From Streptomyces sp. I6 (GTDB lineage: Bacteria; Actinomycetota; Actinomycetes; Streptomycetales; Streptomycetaceae), in NCBI GenBank assembly GCA_003725745.1, contig RHDP01000001.1, positions 5,807,501 to 5,871,500 of the forward strand: 64,000 bases of DNA, given 5' to 3'. The notes beneath the pieces are model-generated. The model made no database searches, had not been told where the DNA came from, and worked only from the letters and a program-made list of their open reading frames with translations. Positions 1-8,508 of this stretch are shown here, one piece after another. A program made the position numbers and the translations under genes. The stretch's first letter is position 1, and each line of letters begins with the position of its first letter.

Positions 1-399
1 GATCCGCATCGCGCCGAGCTGGGCGGTGAACCCGGCGCCGACGGTCGCCGACAGGGCCAGCCCCGCCACCAGCGGCGCGATCTCCCGGGTGTTGAAGTAC
101 GCGGACAGGAAGGCGACGAAGTTGGAGGTGCCGAGCTGGTTGAGCGCCGCGTACCCCTGGAGGCCCACCTCGGTGCCGGTGAAGAAGGACAGGAACGCGA
201 TCACGCCCACGGTCCCGCCGACGACGGCGAGCGCACCGCGGCCGAAGCTGACCTCGGCCAGCAGCCGCAGCACCTCCTTCTTGTAGCGGCGCAGGGTGCG
301 CCCGGTCCAGGCCAGTGAGCGCCCGTAGAAGACCAGTTGGGCGCCCAGCTCCTCCAGGGAGCGCAGCGGGCGCCCCACGAGACGGTCGATCAGCGCCAC
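1..399 (-). CDS. yrbE4B: YrbE4B-type MCE ABC permease, 3' end cut by the window
   Basis: Second of two MlaE/YrbE-family permeases of an mce-type lipid/sterol importer in the inner membrane. It reads from a GTG at 399 with the N-terminus VALIDRLVGRPLRSLEELG, then a hydrophobic segment (ALAVVGGTVGVIAFLSFF), and stays open to the window edge, so only the first 133 residues are visible. The segment AFLSAYFNTREIAPLVAGL is typical of the MlaE domain. The start lies 3 bases after the stop of the preceding permease, indicating translational coupling in the order ATPase, YrbE4A, YrbE4B. Mce substrate-binding genes would be expected beyond the left edge; they are not seen here. Confidence 0.85.
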   Translation of the reverse strand, partial: MALIDRLVGRPLRSLEELGAQLVFYGRSLAWTGRTLRRYKKEVLRLLAEVSFGRGALAVVGGTVGVIAFLSFFTGTEVGLQGYAALNQLGTSNFVAFLSAYFNTREIAPLVAGLALSATVGAGFTAQLGAMRI

Positions 400-401
400 G
401 G

Positions 402-1172
402 TCAGCCCTTCTGCGGAACGACTTGGAAGTACACGGCGGTCATCACGAAGTTCGTGACGAAGAGCAACATGAACGTGATGACCACGGACTGGTTCACCGC
501 GTCGCCCACGCCCTTCGGGCCGCCCTTGGCCGTCAGCCCCTTGTAGGAGGCGACGATCGCCGCGATCGCCCCGAACACCAGGGCCTTCAGCTCGGCCGCC
601 CACAGGTCCGACAGCTGGGCGAGGGTGGTGAAGGAGGCCAGGTAGGCGCCGGGAGTGCCGTTCTGCAGGACGACGTTGAAGAAGTAGCCGCCCGCGACCC
701 CGACCACCGACACCAGGCCGTTGAGCAGCACCGCGACCACCATCGACGCCAGCACCCGTGGGACGACCAGGCGGTGGATCGGGTCGATGCCCAGGACCTG
801 CATCGCGTCGATCTCCTCGCGGATCTTGCGGGCGCCGAGGTCCGCGCAGATCGCCGTGCCGCCGGCTCCCGCGATCAGCAGGGCCGTCACGATCGGCGAC
901 GCCTCCCGCAGGACGGCGAGCACCGAGGCCGCACCCGAGAAGGACTGGGCGCCGAGCTGCCGGGTCAGACTGCCGATCTGCAGCGCGATGACCGCGCCGA
1001 ACGGGATCGAGACCAGCGCCGTCGGCAGGATCGTCACACTGGCGATGAACCAGGCCTGCTGGATGAACTCCCTTATCTGGAAAGGCCGCCTCGGCAGCGT
1101 CCGCAGGACGTCCAGGGCCATCGCGAACAGGCTGCCGGAGTGCCGGAGCGCCCCGGTGGGGGAGAGGCTCAT
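402..1172 (-). CDS. yrbE4A: YrbE4A-type MCE ABC permease
   Basis: A 256-residue MlaE/YrbE permease, the usual length for the family. It has an N-terminal amphipathic stretch, then hydrophobic helices (about residues 40-65, 95-115, 140-180, 205-250) and the conserved MlaE core LREASPIVTALLIAGAGGTA followed by KIREEIDAMQVLGIDPI. It should form the membrane channel of an MCE importer with the adjacent YrbE4B and the ATPase just upstream. The ATG overlaps the ATPase stop codon (ATGA), so the three genes form one operon. The transported lipid cannot be told from the sequence. Confidence 0.92.
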   Translation of the reverse strand: MSLSPTGALRHSGSLFAMALDVLRTLPRRPFQIREFIQQAWFIASVTILPTALVSIPFGAVIALQIGSLTRQLGAQSFSGAASVLAVLREASPIVTALLIAGAGGTAICADLGARKIREEIDAMQVLGIDPIHRLVVPRVLASMVVAVLLNGLVSVVGVAGGYFFNVVLQNGTPGAYLASFTTLAQLSDLWAAELKALVFGAIAAIVASYKGLTAKGGPKGVGDAVNQSVVITFMLLFVTNFVMTAVYFQVVPQKG

Positions 1173-2112
1173 GTCCCCGCCACCTCCCTGCGGCCGTGCA
1201 GCTCCGCCTCGCGCCGGGCGATGGCCTCCCAGCGGGGCGGGCGGGTGATGCCGGGACTCGGCAGCAGCCGCGGGGCATCGCGCCGGCGCCGTCGTCGGCC
1301 GCCCCGCCCCGGTCCAGCTGTGCGAGCTCCAGCTCGACCTGGGCGGCGTCCTTCTCCTCCGCCATGCCGATCGGGCCCTGCATCCGGCCGTGGAGGAACT
1401 GCCGTACGACGGGCTCGTCGCTGGTCAGCAGCCGCTCGCGGGGCCCGAACATCACCAGCTCGCGGCGGAAGAGGAGCCCGATGTTGTCCGGGACCTGACG
1501 GGCGGAGGCGATGTCGTGGGTGACGATGAGGAAGGTGGCGTCGATCTGCGCGTTGAGGTCGACGATCAGCTGGTTGAGGTAGGCCACCCGCACCGGGTCG
1601 AGCCCCGAGTCCGGCTCGTCGAACAGGATGATCTCCGGGTCGAGCACCAGGGCGCGCGCCAGCCCGGCCCGCTTGCGCATCCCGCCCGAGATCTCGCCGG
1701 GCAGCTTCTCCTCGGCGCCTATCAGGCCGACCATGTCCATCTTCTCGAGGACGATCCGCCGGATCTCCGCCTCCGGCTTGCGGGTGTGCTCGCGCAGCGG
1801 GAAGGCGATGTTGTCGTACAGGTTCATCGACCCGAACAGCGCGCCGTCCTGGAAGAGGACGCCGAACAGCTTCCGCACCTCGTACAGGTCGTGCTCGCGC
1901 AGCCGGGTGATGTCCCGGTCCGCGATCCGCACCGACCCGCGGTCGGGTCTGAGCAGCCCGACGAGCGTCTTGAGGAACACCGACTTGCCGGTGCCCGAGG
2001 GGCCGAGCATGACCGAGATCTCCCCGGCGGGCAGCGTCAGCGACACGTCCTGCCAGATGACCTGGTGGCCGAAGGACTTGGTGAGCCCCTCCACGCAGAT
2101 CTCGACACCCAT
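1169..2112 (-). CDS. MCE-family ABC transporter ATPase (MlaF/Mkl-like), one apparent frameshift near the C-terminus
   Basis: ATPase of the MCE importer. From the ATG at 2112 the frame gives MGVEICVEGLTKSFG, Walker A GPSGTGKS, an ISGGMRKRAGLARAL signature and Walker B ILFDEPDSGLDP; the Met in SGGM and the SGLDP extension are typical of Mkl/MlaF proteins. The frame must change once between about 1270 and 1310 to reach the natural tail (RLLPSPGITRPPRWEAIARR), which ends in the ATGA overlap with yrbE4A. The span is 944 bases, one short of a whole number of codons; adding one G to a GGGG run near 1305 restores 314 residues. A sequencing deletion is more likely than a true mutation. Confidence 0.85.
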
Positions 2113-2265
2113 CCGGTACACCCTTCAGCCGTTGAGCAGCTCCGACATCTGCTCTACGGGGAGGGGCGGCGCGTCCGTCGCACGAGGACCGAGATTTTTC
2201 GGGCGGGTGGGACGGAGGCGCTCGCACGGGTGTGCCGGGCACGCTCACGCGGGTGGCTCGGGGGT

Positions 2266-2683
2266 GCTCACGCGGGTGTGCCGGCGGCTGTGGCGGGGGT
2301 GGGGGAGGTGGTCGGTGCGACGGTTCCGACGGGGCGGGCCGCCGGTCCGGGGGCTGTGCCGGTGTCGGCGGTCGTGGCACCGGCCTGGGGACATGCGGTG
2401 GGAGGGGTGCGCGTGCGCGGGGTGGGTTCGTGTTCCGCGGTGCTGCGGCCCGAGGGCCGTCAGGGTGCGGGGGCGCTCACGCGGGTGTGCCGGCGGCTGT
2501 GGCGGGGGTGGGGAGGTGGTCGGTGCGACGGTTCCGACGGGGGCGGGCCGCCGGTCCGGGGGGCTGTGCCGGTGTCGGCGGTCGTGGCACCGGCCTGAAG
2601 TCATGCGGTGGGAGGGGTGCGCGTGCGCGGGGTGGGTTCGTGTTCCGTGGTGCTGTGGCCCGAGGGCCGTCAGGGTGCGGGAG
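2266..2683. repeat. 209-bp direct tandem duplication (two copies)
   Basis: Copy 1 is 2266-2474 and copy 2 is 2475-2683. Both start GCTCACGCGGGTGTGCC and end with CGTCAGGGTGCGGG; they differ by a handful of substitutions and by one-base changes in G runs. A degenerate piece of the same start also occurs just upstream (about 2240-2258). Copy 2 runs about 14 bases into the 3' end of the sigma-factor gene. The rest of 2113-2669 holds no gene I can support. It separates the mce operon from the sigma gene. Confidence 0.9.
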
Positions 2684-3887
2684 TGCCGCCCGGGATCGAC
2701 CGCGCGGGCGCGGGTGGGGGCCCCGGGGGCGGCGGGCTGGGCAGGGCGGGTTCCGCCGGGGCGGCGGGCGCGGTCGCGGCCGCCCGGGGCGCGGCGGGCG
2801 CCTCCTGGGCGGCGCCATCCGGATCCGCGGGCAGGTCCGGCAGCCCCGGCACCCCGGAGGCCTCCGGCAGCGGCGGCGCGCCGGACGCGTCCGGCAGCTC
2901 CGGTATCGCGGGCGTCGCGGGTATCGCCGATATCGCGGGTATCCCGGTCGTACCGGGCATCGCCGGGACGGAGGGCACCTCGGGCGCCGCCACCGGCGGG
3001 AGCGAGGGGAGCACCGGCCCGGGCAGCAGCGGCGGTACGGGCAGGCCGGCGCCGGGTGCCCCCGGTACGCCGGGCGGAGTGGGCAGCGGGCCCTTCGGGA
3101 CGCCCTGCCCCGCCCCGTTCCGCTCCTCACCGCTGCGCCCGGCGCCGTCGCCCGCCGTCCGTACATCGGCGGTCTCCGACGTGGCGGGGGACGGCCCCGG
3201 ACCATCCCCCGGCTGGGCGTACGGCACGACGAAACCGGCGACCGCCAGCGTCGCCGCGGTCGACGCCGCGACCACCAGATGCGCGTTGCCTCCCGTCCGC
3301 GGCCTGCGCCCCAGCAGCCACAGGACCACCCCCAGCGTGCCGGCGAGCGACGCCCGAAGCGTCCGCCGGGCCCGGGCCAGCAGTGACTCCACCGTCCGGT
3401 AGCTCAGCCCCATCTCCCGGGCGACCTCACCGACATCGAGGTCCTCGGACTTCAGCCGCAGTGCCTCGGCCTGCCGCGCGGGCAGCTCACCGCTGCGCAC
3501 GGCCAGCCACCTCGCCTCGGCCCGGTCGCACACGACCTCGTCAACCGGCGCGGGCCGCGGCGCCACCAGCAGCGGGCTGCTGCGTACCTCCGCCTCCCGG
3601 TTGACCTGCCGGTACCGGTCGACGCACAGCCGCATCGTCACCGTCGTCAGCCACGCGCCCAGCCGGTCGTCGTCGAGGTGCGGGTTCTCGGCGGCCCGCA
3701 GCATCGCCTCGTGCACGGCGTCCTCGGCGTCCTCCTGGCTCATGGACCGCCGGCGCGCCACCTTGAGCAGGTCCTCGCGATGGCTCCAGGCGCGTTGCCA
3801 GCGTTCCTGGGACGCCCGCTCCCGGTGCCCGCCGCGGGCCGCCCGCTCCTCCGCGCCCGAATGCGCAGCCTGAGTGTCCGTCGCCAT
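2670..3887 (-). CDS. ECF-like RNA polymerase sigma factor with membrane segment and Pro/Gly/Ala-rich C-terminal extension
   Basis: A 405-residue protein. Residues about 25-95 carry a sigma region 2 (DAEDAVHEAMLRAAENPHL, then LGAWLTTVTMRLCVDRYRQ). Region 4 follows at about 120-180 with an HTH (ARQAEALRLKSEDLDVGEVA, then GLSYRTVESLLARARRTLR). Next come two hydrophobic stretches (TLGVVLWLLG and LVVAASTAATLAVAGFVV) and a 200-residue low-complexity tail rich in P, G and A with repeated IPAxxxIPA-like units. Plain ECF factors end after region 4, so the extension probably tethers or senses at the membrane. The ATG at 3887 is about 50 bases downstream of a lytic transglycosylase gene, suggesting a link to cell-wall maintenance. 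Its 3' end lies in a tandem duplication. Confidence 0.82.
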   Translation of the reverse strand: MATDTQAAHSGAEERAARGGHRERASQERWQRAWSHREDLLKVARRRSMSQEDAEDAVHEAMLRAAENPHLDDDRLGAWLTTVTMRLCVDRYRQVNREAEVRSSPLLVAPRPAPVDEVVCDRAEARWLAVRSGELPARQAEALRLKSEDLDVGEVAREMGLSYRTVESLLARARRTLRASLAGTLGVVLWLLGRRPRTGGNAHLVVAASTAATLAVAGFVVPYAQPGDGPGPSPATSETADVRTAGDGAGRSGEERNGAGQGVPKGPLPTPPGVPGAPGAGLPVPPLLPGPVLPSLPPVAAPEVPSVPAMPGTTGIPAISAIPATPAIPELPDASGAPPLPEASGVPGLPDLPADPDGAAQEAPAAPRAAATAPAAPAEPALPSPPPPGPPPAPARSIPGGTPAP

Positions 3888-3942
3888 GAGGGCCCCTTCG
3901 CGCTCACCCCACCGGTCCCGTCCTGCCCGGCGGGGGGCGACA

Positions 3943-5059
3943 TTACCGCCGGGTATCCGGAGTTGTGGAGGGGGTGGCGCGCATCGAGTCCTTACCGTTG
4001 CCGACCAGCGGCTCCGTGCCGGAGGGTACGTCGCCGCCGGGCAGCGGGGCCCGGGGTACCGGGTCGGCAGGCACGGGCGCGGCGGGCAGCGCGGGGCCGG
4101 ACGGACCCCGGCCGTCCCGCTCCGCGGGCCGGGGCTTCGGCGGCGCGGAGGACCGCGGCGGCGGTGCGCTCCGCCCGCCGCCGGTCCCCTCCGGCCGAGG
4201 GGAGGCGGCCGGTGCGGGTGGGCCGGGCCGGGCCGTGCGGGAGGGCGCCGGGGTGGCAGGGGCGCGGTTGCGCCGGCCGCTCCCGTGTCCGGCACCACCA
4301 GATGTCCCCGGAGGAAGTAGCCGAACCACGCCAGGACCGTGCGCAGATACGCCGTCGAACGGTTGTAGCCGAGGATCGCGCGGTCCAGGTCGGCCGGATC
4401 CGAGAGGTCCCGGCGGCCCGCGCACAGATAGCGGCCCGCGGCGAGCGCCGCGTCATGGACGTTCGACGGGTGGGCCCGGCCGTCGCCGTTGCCGTCGGTG
4501 CCCCAGACCGCCCAGGTCGGCGGGATGAACTGCATCGGCCCGACCGCGCGGTCGTACACCGCGTCCCCGTCGTACGCACCGCCGTCCGTGTCCGTGATCC
4601 GTGCGAAGCCGTTGCCGTCCAGCCGGGGCCCGAGGATCGGCGCGAGGGTCGTGCCGTCCGGCCCCAGCCGCCCGCCGTGCGCCTGCCCGGACTCCACCTG
4701 CCCGATCGCGGCGAGCAACTGCCGGCGCAGCCCGCATCCGGGGGCGCTGAGCGCCAGTTCCGACTCGGCCTGCCGATAGGCGGCGAAGACACCGGCCGGC
4801 AGCGCGCCGCGGCCCGCCACCGCGCTCCCCTCGCCCGCACCCGCGGAGGAGGCCGTGCCGTCCTGGCCCCGCGCCCGGAGCGGGGGAGTTCGGTGCGGTA
4901 CGCGGAGTCGCCCGAGACGCTCGGTCCGGGCGTCCCGGCCTCCTCGGCGGGTGCGGCGGCGGAGGCCGGGGCCCCCTGCGCCTGCGAGGCGGTCAGCACC
5001 GCCATCGCCGCCGCGGCGATCGCCGCACCCCGTACCGCCCTGCGTCCGTGACCCGTCAT
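3943..5059 (-). CDS. Secreted lytic transglycosylase (SLT domain), two apparent frameshifts
   Basis: Peptidoglycan-cleaving enzyme. The ATG at 5059 begins a signal peptide (MTGHGRRAVRGAAIAAAAMA). After one frame change near 4880 the SLT domain follows. The putative catalytic Glu is in AIGQVESGQAHGG, then come AVGPMQFIPPTWAVWGTDGN and ILGYNRSTAYLRTVLAWFGY. A second frame change near 4270 leads into a Pro-rich tail ending DSMRATPSTTPDTRR. Each break is repaired by adding one base to a G/C run (CCCC in plus orientation near 4868; CCCC of the coding strand near 4258). That gives 1119 bases, or 372 residues. The gene lies directly upstream of the sigma factor on the same strand. Confidence 0.8.
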
Positions 5060-5221
5060 CCCGGCCCGTCCCTCCCTCGTCCTGCCGCCGTTCCACCCCG
5101 GGGGCGTGCGGCTTCCGTCATCCGGCTCTACGTGGGAGGCGCGCGGTTCCGTCGCACGCGGGTCCGGATTCTTCCGGTACCGCCCGGCGGGCGCCCGCGC
5201 GGGCGGCCTTAACGTGGGGTC

Positions 5222-5587
5222 ATGCGATTGCGAGTGGAGTTCACGACAGAACCCTTCGACCTCGACGAGGCCCCGGCCCACGCGCTGGTCGCCCGCGAGG
5301 TCATCCAGGCCGCCGACCTGGACGCCGTGGACGTGGGCCCCTTCGGCAACACCGCCGAGGGTGAGGCGGACGCCGTGCTCACCGCGGTCGACTCGCTGCT
5401 GCGCCGAGCCCTCGGTGCGGGCGCCACCAGGGTGTCGCTTCAGGTCAACGTGATCGGGGAGCGAGGCCCCGGGACGGCCGGCCGCGGTGGAGCCAGGGAG
5501 GGCGGCGGAGCCGTGGCCGACGGGGGAGCGGGTGCGTACGAGAACGGGCACGGGCACGGGCACGGGCGCCAGGAGGGGGAGCGGTGA
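5222..5587 (+). CDS. Small thiamine-binding/DUF77-like protein with His/Gly-rich tail
   Basis: A 121-residue protein starting MRLRVEFTTEPFDLDEAPAH. The first 80 residues alternate beta strands and helices, ending ALGAGATRVSLQVNVIGE, which resembles the MTH1187/YkoF (thiamine-binding, DUF77) fold; this is a weak match by eye. The last 40 residues are low-complexity and finish with NGHGHGHGRQEGER, a possible metal-binding tail. The stop codon overlaps the GTG of the next gene (GTGA), so the two are co-translated. Position at the head of a purine-catabolism block suggests an accessory or regulatory role, but function is unknown. Confidence 0.7.
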   Translation: MRLRVEFTTEPFDLDEAPAHALVAREVIQAADLDAVDVGPFGNTAEGEADAVLTAVDSLLRRALGAGATRVSLQVNVIGERGPGTAGRGGAREGGGAVADGGAGAYENGHGHGHGRQEGER

Positions 5588-5952
5588 CCGGGCCCGGCGA
5601 GCATCCCCTGGTCAGCGCTGTGAGACCGCTGGCGGACGCGATGGGGGCGGAGATCCTCCGCCCCGACCAGGCCCAGCCGGACGACGTCGTCCTGTCCTGG
5701 GAGGGGGCCGAGGTGCTGGCCGTGCGTCTGCCGCAGCTCTCGGACTCGCTGGACCACATCCTGGCCGCCATGGAGCGGCGCCACGGCATGCCGCTGCCGT
5801 CACTCGACCGCAAGGCGAAGCAGTCGGTCGTACGGACGCTGGAGGCGCGCGGGGCCTTCTCCGTGCGGCACGGAGTGGAGACCGTGGCCCAGGCGCTCGG
5901 GGTCAGCCGGTTCACCGTCTACAACTATCTGAACCGGGAGAAGAGCCTCTGA
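5584..5952 (+). CDS. DauR/YheO-type helix-turn-helix protein
   Basis: A 122-residue protein. The C-terminal third (KQSVVRTLEARGAFSVRHG, then VAQALGVSRFTVYNYLNRE) matches the HTH_22 domain found at the end of DauR/YheO regulators. The N-terminal 75 residues (VSAVRPLADAMGAEILRPD...) are too short for the usual PAS-like YheO sensor. It starts at a GTG overlapping the stop of the upstream gene and is followed by a strong terminator hairpin, so these two genes form a short operon. Probably a DNA-binding regulator; target unknown. Confidence 0.75.
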   Translation: MTGPGEHPLVSAVRPLADAMGAEILRPDQAQPDDVVLSWEGAEVLAVRLPQLSDSLDHILAAMERRHGMPLPSLDRKAKQSVVRTLEARGAFSVRHGVETVAQALGVSRFTVYNYLNREKSL

Positions 5953-5981
5953 ACGGCAGCGAGCTGCCGTAGGGCGTGGCA

Positions 5982-6025
5982 CGCGGAGACCGGCCGCGAC
6001 GCCCGCGTCGCGGCCGGTCTCCGCG
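5982..6025. terminator. Perfect 20-bp stem-loop after the HTH gene
   Basis: Arms 5982-6001 (CGCGGAGACCGGCCGCGACG) and 6006-6025 are exact reverse complements around a 4-base loop, with no U tract, as usual in Streptomyces. It ends the plus-strand two-gene operon. Confidence 0.8.
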
Positions 6026-6047
6026 CACCGGTCCCGTGCACGGCGGA

Positions 6048-6085
6048 GCGCCCGCCCCCGCGTCGTTCCCGACCGGGGCGGGCGC
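6048..6085. terminator. Stem-loop at the 3' side of the minus-strand membrane gene
   Basis: Arms GCGCCCGCCCC (6048-6058) and GGGGCGGGCGC (6075-6085) pair perfectly with a 16-base loop. It lies just beyond the stop of the gene ending at 6099 and, with the hairpin at 5982, separates two convergent genes. Confidence 0.65.
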
Positions 6086-6098
6086 CCGTGTTCGCCGG

Positions 6099-6389
6099 TC
6101 ACATGGCCTCCTGCTCCTTCGAGGACGACTGCGCCTCGCGGATGTCGTGGACGCCGGCGACGAGGGTGCCGTCGTGCTGCTCGTAGTGGGAGAGGGCGAG
6201 TCCGAGGCCGAAGAACGTGGGCGCCCATTCGCCGACGAAGATGCCCCACCGGTCCGCGCGGTCGAGGCCGGCGCCCGGCTCGGCCTTGCGCGATGCGGTC
6301 CAGGCCAGGACGGACAGGCCGATGGACACGAACGCCGCGGTGTAGGCGTGCTCGCTGCGCAGGCCCTTCTCGTGCAACATCTGGATCAT
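6099..6389 (-). CDS. Small membrane protein of unknown function
   Basis: A 96-residue protein, MIQMLHEKGLRSEHAYTAAF at the N-terminus. It has one clear hydrophobic helix (AFVSIGLSVLAWTA, about residues 19-32) and a second moderately hydrophobic stretch (GEWAPTFFGLGLALSHYEQH). The tail is polar and ends SSSKEQEAM. It stands alone on the minus strand between two plus-strand operons and diverges from uraD. I do not recognise the family. Confidence 0.7.
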   Translation of the reverse strand: MIQMLHEKGLRSEHAYTAAFVSIGLSVLAWTASRKAEPGAGLDRADRWGIFVGEWAPTFFGLGLALSHYEQHDGTLVAGVHDIREAQSSSKEQEAM

Positions 6390-6565
6390 CGTGTTCTCCC
6401 TGGTGTTCTGGTGCCTGGGCTTCCCTCAGGTTCACCCGCCCGGCGGAGCGACGCATCCGGAAAGGAGGGCCCGTGGCCGCCGCGGGCGCGGCCGGGCCGG
6501 TCAGGGCCGTGCCCCGTCCGGCGGCCGTCCGCATGCCGGGACGGCGGCCTTTCCGCCCACGAATA

Positions 6566-6608
6566 TTCAACAAACTGTTGACGTGTTGTCGTGGGAAGGC
6601 GTTAGCTA
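6566..6608 (+). promoter_or_regulatory. uraD operon promoter with AllR-type operator
   Basis: TTCAACAAACTGTTGAC at 6566-6582 contains the perfect inverted repeat TCAACA-AAC-TGTTGA (6567-6581). A -35-like TTGACG (6578-6583) overlaps its right half and a -10-like TAGCTA (6603-6608) follows after 19 bases. The same TTCAAC-N5-GTTGAA layout recurs before the allantoinase gene and, degenerate, before malate synthase. Binding of the IclR/AllR regulator here would block the -35 box. Operator assignment is inference. Confidence 0.6.
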
Positions 6609-6655
6609 TCCGCAGCCCGTCCGACGCACCATGCTGAACAGCCACGGAGGATCCC

Positions 6656-7168
6656 GTGTCTTCGACTTCCGTACCGGGCCTCACCCGGTTCAACACCTCG
6701 ACGGACAGCGAGGCCCGGTCCGTGCTGCACGAGGTGTGCGCCAGCACGGCATGGGGCAGCGCACTGCTGGCCCGGCGCCCCTACGCCACCGTCGAAGCCC
6801 TCCTCGCCGCCGGCGACGCCGCCATGGCGGAGCTGACCGCCGAGGACCTGGCCGAGGCGATGGCGGGGCACCCGCCGATCGGCCGGCCGAAGCCCGGGGA
6901 CCCGACCTCCTCCCGCGAGCAGAGCGGGATGGCCGGTGCCTCCGAGGAGCTGAGGGCCGAGATGCTCGAACTCAACCTGGCCTACCAGGAGAAGTTCGGC
7001 CATGTGTTCCTGATCTGTGCCACCGGCCGTACCGGTGAGCAGATGAGGGACGCCGTCCGGGAGCGGATCGACCACTCGCCCGAGCGGGAACGGGAGACCG
7101 TCCGCGCCGAACTGGGAAAGATCAACCGGATCCGGCTGACCCGTCTCGTGGAGGAGGAGAGCGCATGA
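6656..7168 (+). CDS. uraD: 2-oxo-4-hydroxy-4-carboxy-5-ureidoimidazoline decarboxylase
   Basis: Third step of urate breakdown: decarboxylates OHCU to S-allantoin. The 170-residue length fits the family. Visible marks are LHEVCASTAWGSALLARRP, the GHPPIGRP segment (equivalent to HPRIG with the catalytic His), SREQSGM (catalytic Glu region) and YQEKFGHVFLICATGRT. The GTG at 6656 follows CACGGAGGATCC, a good ribosome-binding site. Its stop overlaps the uraH start (ATGA), and uricase follows at once, giving a uraD-uraH-uricase operon. Confidence 0.95.
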   Translation: MSSTSVPGLTRFNTSTDSEARSVLHEVCASTAWGSALLARRPYATVEALLAAGDAAMAELTAEDLAEAMAGHPPIGRPKPGDPTSSREQSGMAGASEELRAEMLELNLAYQEKFGHVFLICATGRTGEQMRDAVRERIDHSPERERETVRAELGKINRIRLTRLVEEESA

Positions 7169-7554
7169 GCACCGAGACCACGGCGTCCGTGTCCACCCAC
7201 ATCCTGGACACCAGCGCAGGACGACCCGCCGAGGGCGTCGCCGTGTCCCTGTCGGCCCGCGCGGGTTCCGGGGGCGAGTGGACGGCGCTCGGCGGATCCG
7301 CGACCGACGCGGACGGCCGGTGCAAGGACCTGCCGGCGCTGCCGGAGGGCACCACCCGTGTACGGCTCGACTTCGAGACCGGGCCGTACTTCGCGAAGAA
7401 GCAAGCCGAGGCCCAGCAGGACGCCCCCGCGAATCGGGACAGCGGTGCGTTCTTCCCGGAGGTGGCGATCACGTTCGCCGTCGTGCCGGGCGAGCACTTC
7501 CACGTACCGCTGCTGCTCAACCCGTTCGGCTACTCCGTTTACCGAGGGAGCTAG
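7165..7554 (+). CDS. uraH: 5-hydroxyisourate hydrolase (transthyretin-like)
   Basis: Hydrolyses 5-hydroxyisourate, the product of uricase, to OHCU. A 129-residue protein with both family signatures: N-terminal VSTHILDTSAGRPAEGVAV and the C-terminal YRGS that distinguishes HIUases from transthyretins. The active-site His sits in THILD, and HFHVPLLLNPFGYSVYRGS closes the protein. It overlaps uraD by 4 bases and is 6 bases from uricase, so all three are probably translated from one message. Confidence 0.96.
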   Translation: MSTETTASVSTHILDTSAGRPAEGVAVSLSARAGSGGEWTALGGSATDADGRCKDLPALPEGTTRVRLDFETGPYFAKKQAEAQQDAPANRDSGAFFPEVAITFAVVPGEHFHVPLLLNPFGYSVYRGS

Positions 7555-7560
7555 CAGACA

Positions 7561-8508
7561 ATGACAGCCACATCCCGACCCGGCCGCCCCGTACTCCTGG
7601 GACAGAACCAGTACGGCAAGGCCGAGAACCGCGTCGTGAAGATCACGCGGGACGGCGGCACCCACCACATCAAGGACCTGAACGTCTCGGTCGCGCTCTC
7701 CGGCGACATGGACGACGTCCACTACTCCGGCTCGAACGCCAACGTCCTCCCGACCGACACCACCAAGAACACGGTGTACGCGTTCGCCAAGGAGTACGGG
7801 ATCGAGTCCGCCGAGCAGTTCGGCATCCACCTCGCCCGCCACTTCGTGACCTCCCAGGAGCCGATCCACCGCGCGCGCATCCGGATCGAGGAGTACGCCT
7901 GGGAGCGCATCGCCGCCTCCGACGCCAACTCCAGGTTCATCGGCGCCGACGAGGTCAGGCACTCCTTCGTCCGCAAGGGCCAGGAGACCCGCCTCACCCA
8001 GATCACCTACGACGGGGAGTCGTGGGAGGTCGTCTCCGGCCTGAAGGACCTGGTCGTGATGAACTCGACCAACTCCGAGTTCTGGGGCTACGTCAAGGAC
8101 CGGTACACCACCCTGCGGGAGGCGCACGACCGCATCCTGGCCACGGAGGTCTCCGGCCGCTGGCGGTTCAACTGGACGGACGGCGAGCAGAAGGCACCCA
8201 ACTGGGAGAAGTCCTACGAGCAGGTCAGAAAGCACATGCTCCAGGCCTTCGCCGAGACCTACTCCCTCTCGCTGCAGCAGACGCTGTACCAGATGGGCGC
8301 GCGGATCATCAACAACCGCGCCGAGATCGACGAGGTCCGCTTCTCCCTGCCCAACAAGCACCACTTCCTCGTCGACCTCGAGCCCTTCGGGCTCAAGAAC
8401 GACAACGAGGTCTACTTCGCCGCCGACCGGCCGTACGGCCTCATCGAGGCGACGATCCTGCGGGACGGTGCCGAGGCGCGGATCCCGGCCGACCTGACCA
8501 ACCTCTGA
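7561..8508 (+). CDS. Urate oxidase (uricase)
   Basis: Cofactor-free oxidation of urate to 5-hydroxyisourate with release of hydrogen peroxide. The 315-residue length is normal. Key motifs are VLPTDTTKNTVYAFAKEYG (catalytic Thr and Lys region), HFVTSQEPIHRARIRIEEY and LPNKHHFLVDLEPFGLKN. Last gene of the uraD-uraH-uricase operon and followed by a hairpin at 8596. The product is handed on to the HIUase and decarboxylase encoded just upstream. Confidence 0.97.
   Translation: MTATSRPGRPVLLGQNQYGKAENRVVKITRDGGTHHIKDLNVSVALSGDMDDVHYSGSNANVLPTDTTKNTVYAFAKEYGIESAEQFGIHLARHFVTSQEPIHRARIRIEEYAWERIAASDANSRFIGADEVRHSFVRKGQETRLTQITYDGESWEVVSGLKDLVVMNSTNSEFWGYVKDRYTTLREAHDRILATEVSGRWRFNWTDGEQKAPNWEKSYEQVRKHMLQAFAETYSLSLQQTLYQMGARIINNRAEIDEVRFSLPNKHHFLVDLEPFGLKNDNEVYFAADRPYGLIEATILRDGAEARIPADLTNL

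Noticed and set aside
1169-2380. 403-aa frame over the Mce ATPase region starting at 2380
   Set aside because: Only its last about 35 residues are the real C-terminus; the rest is a shadow of the true ATPase frame.
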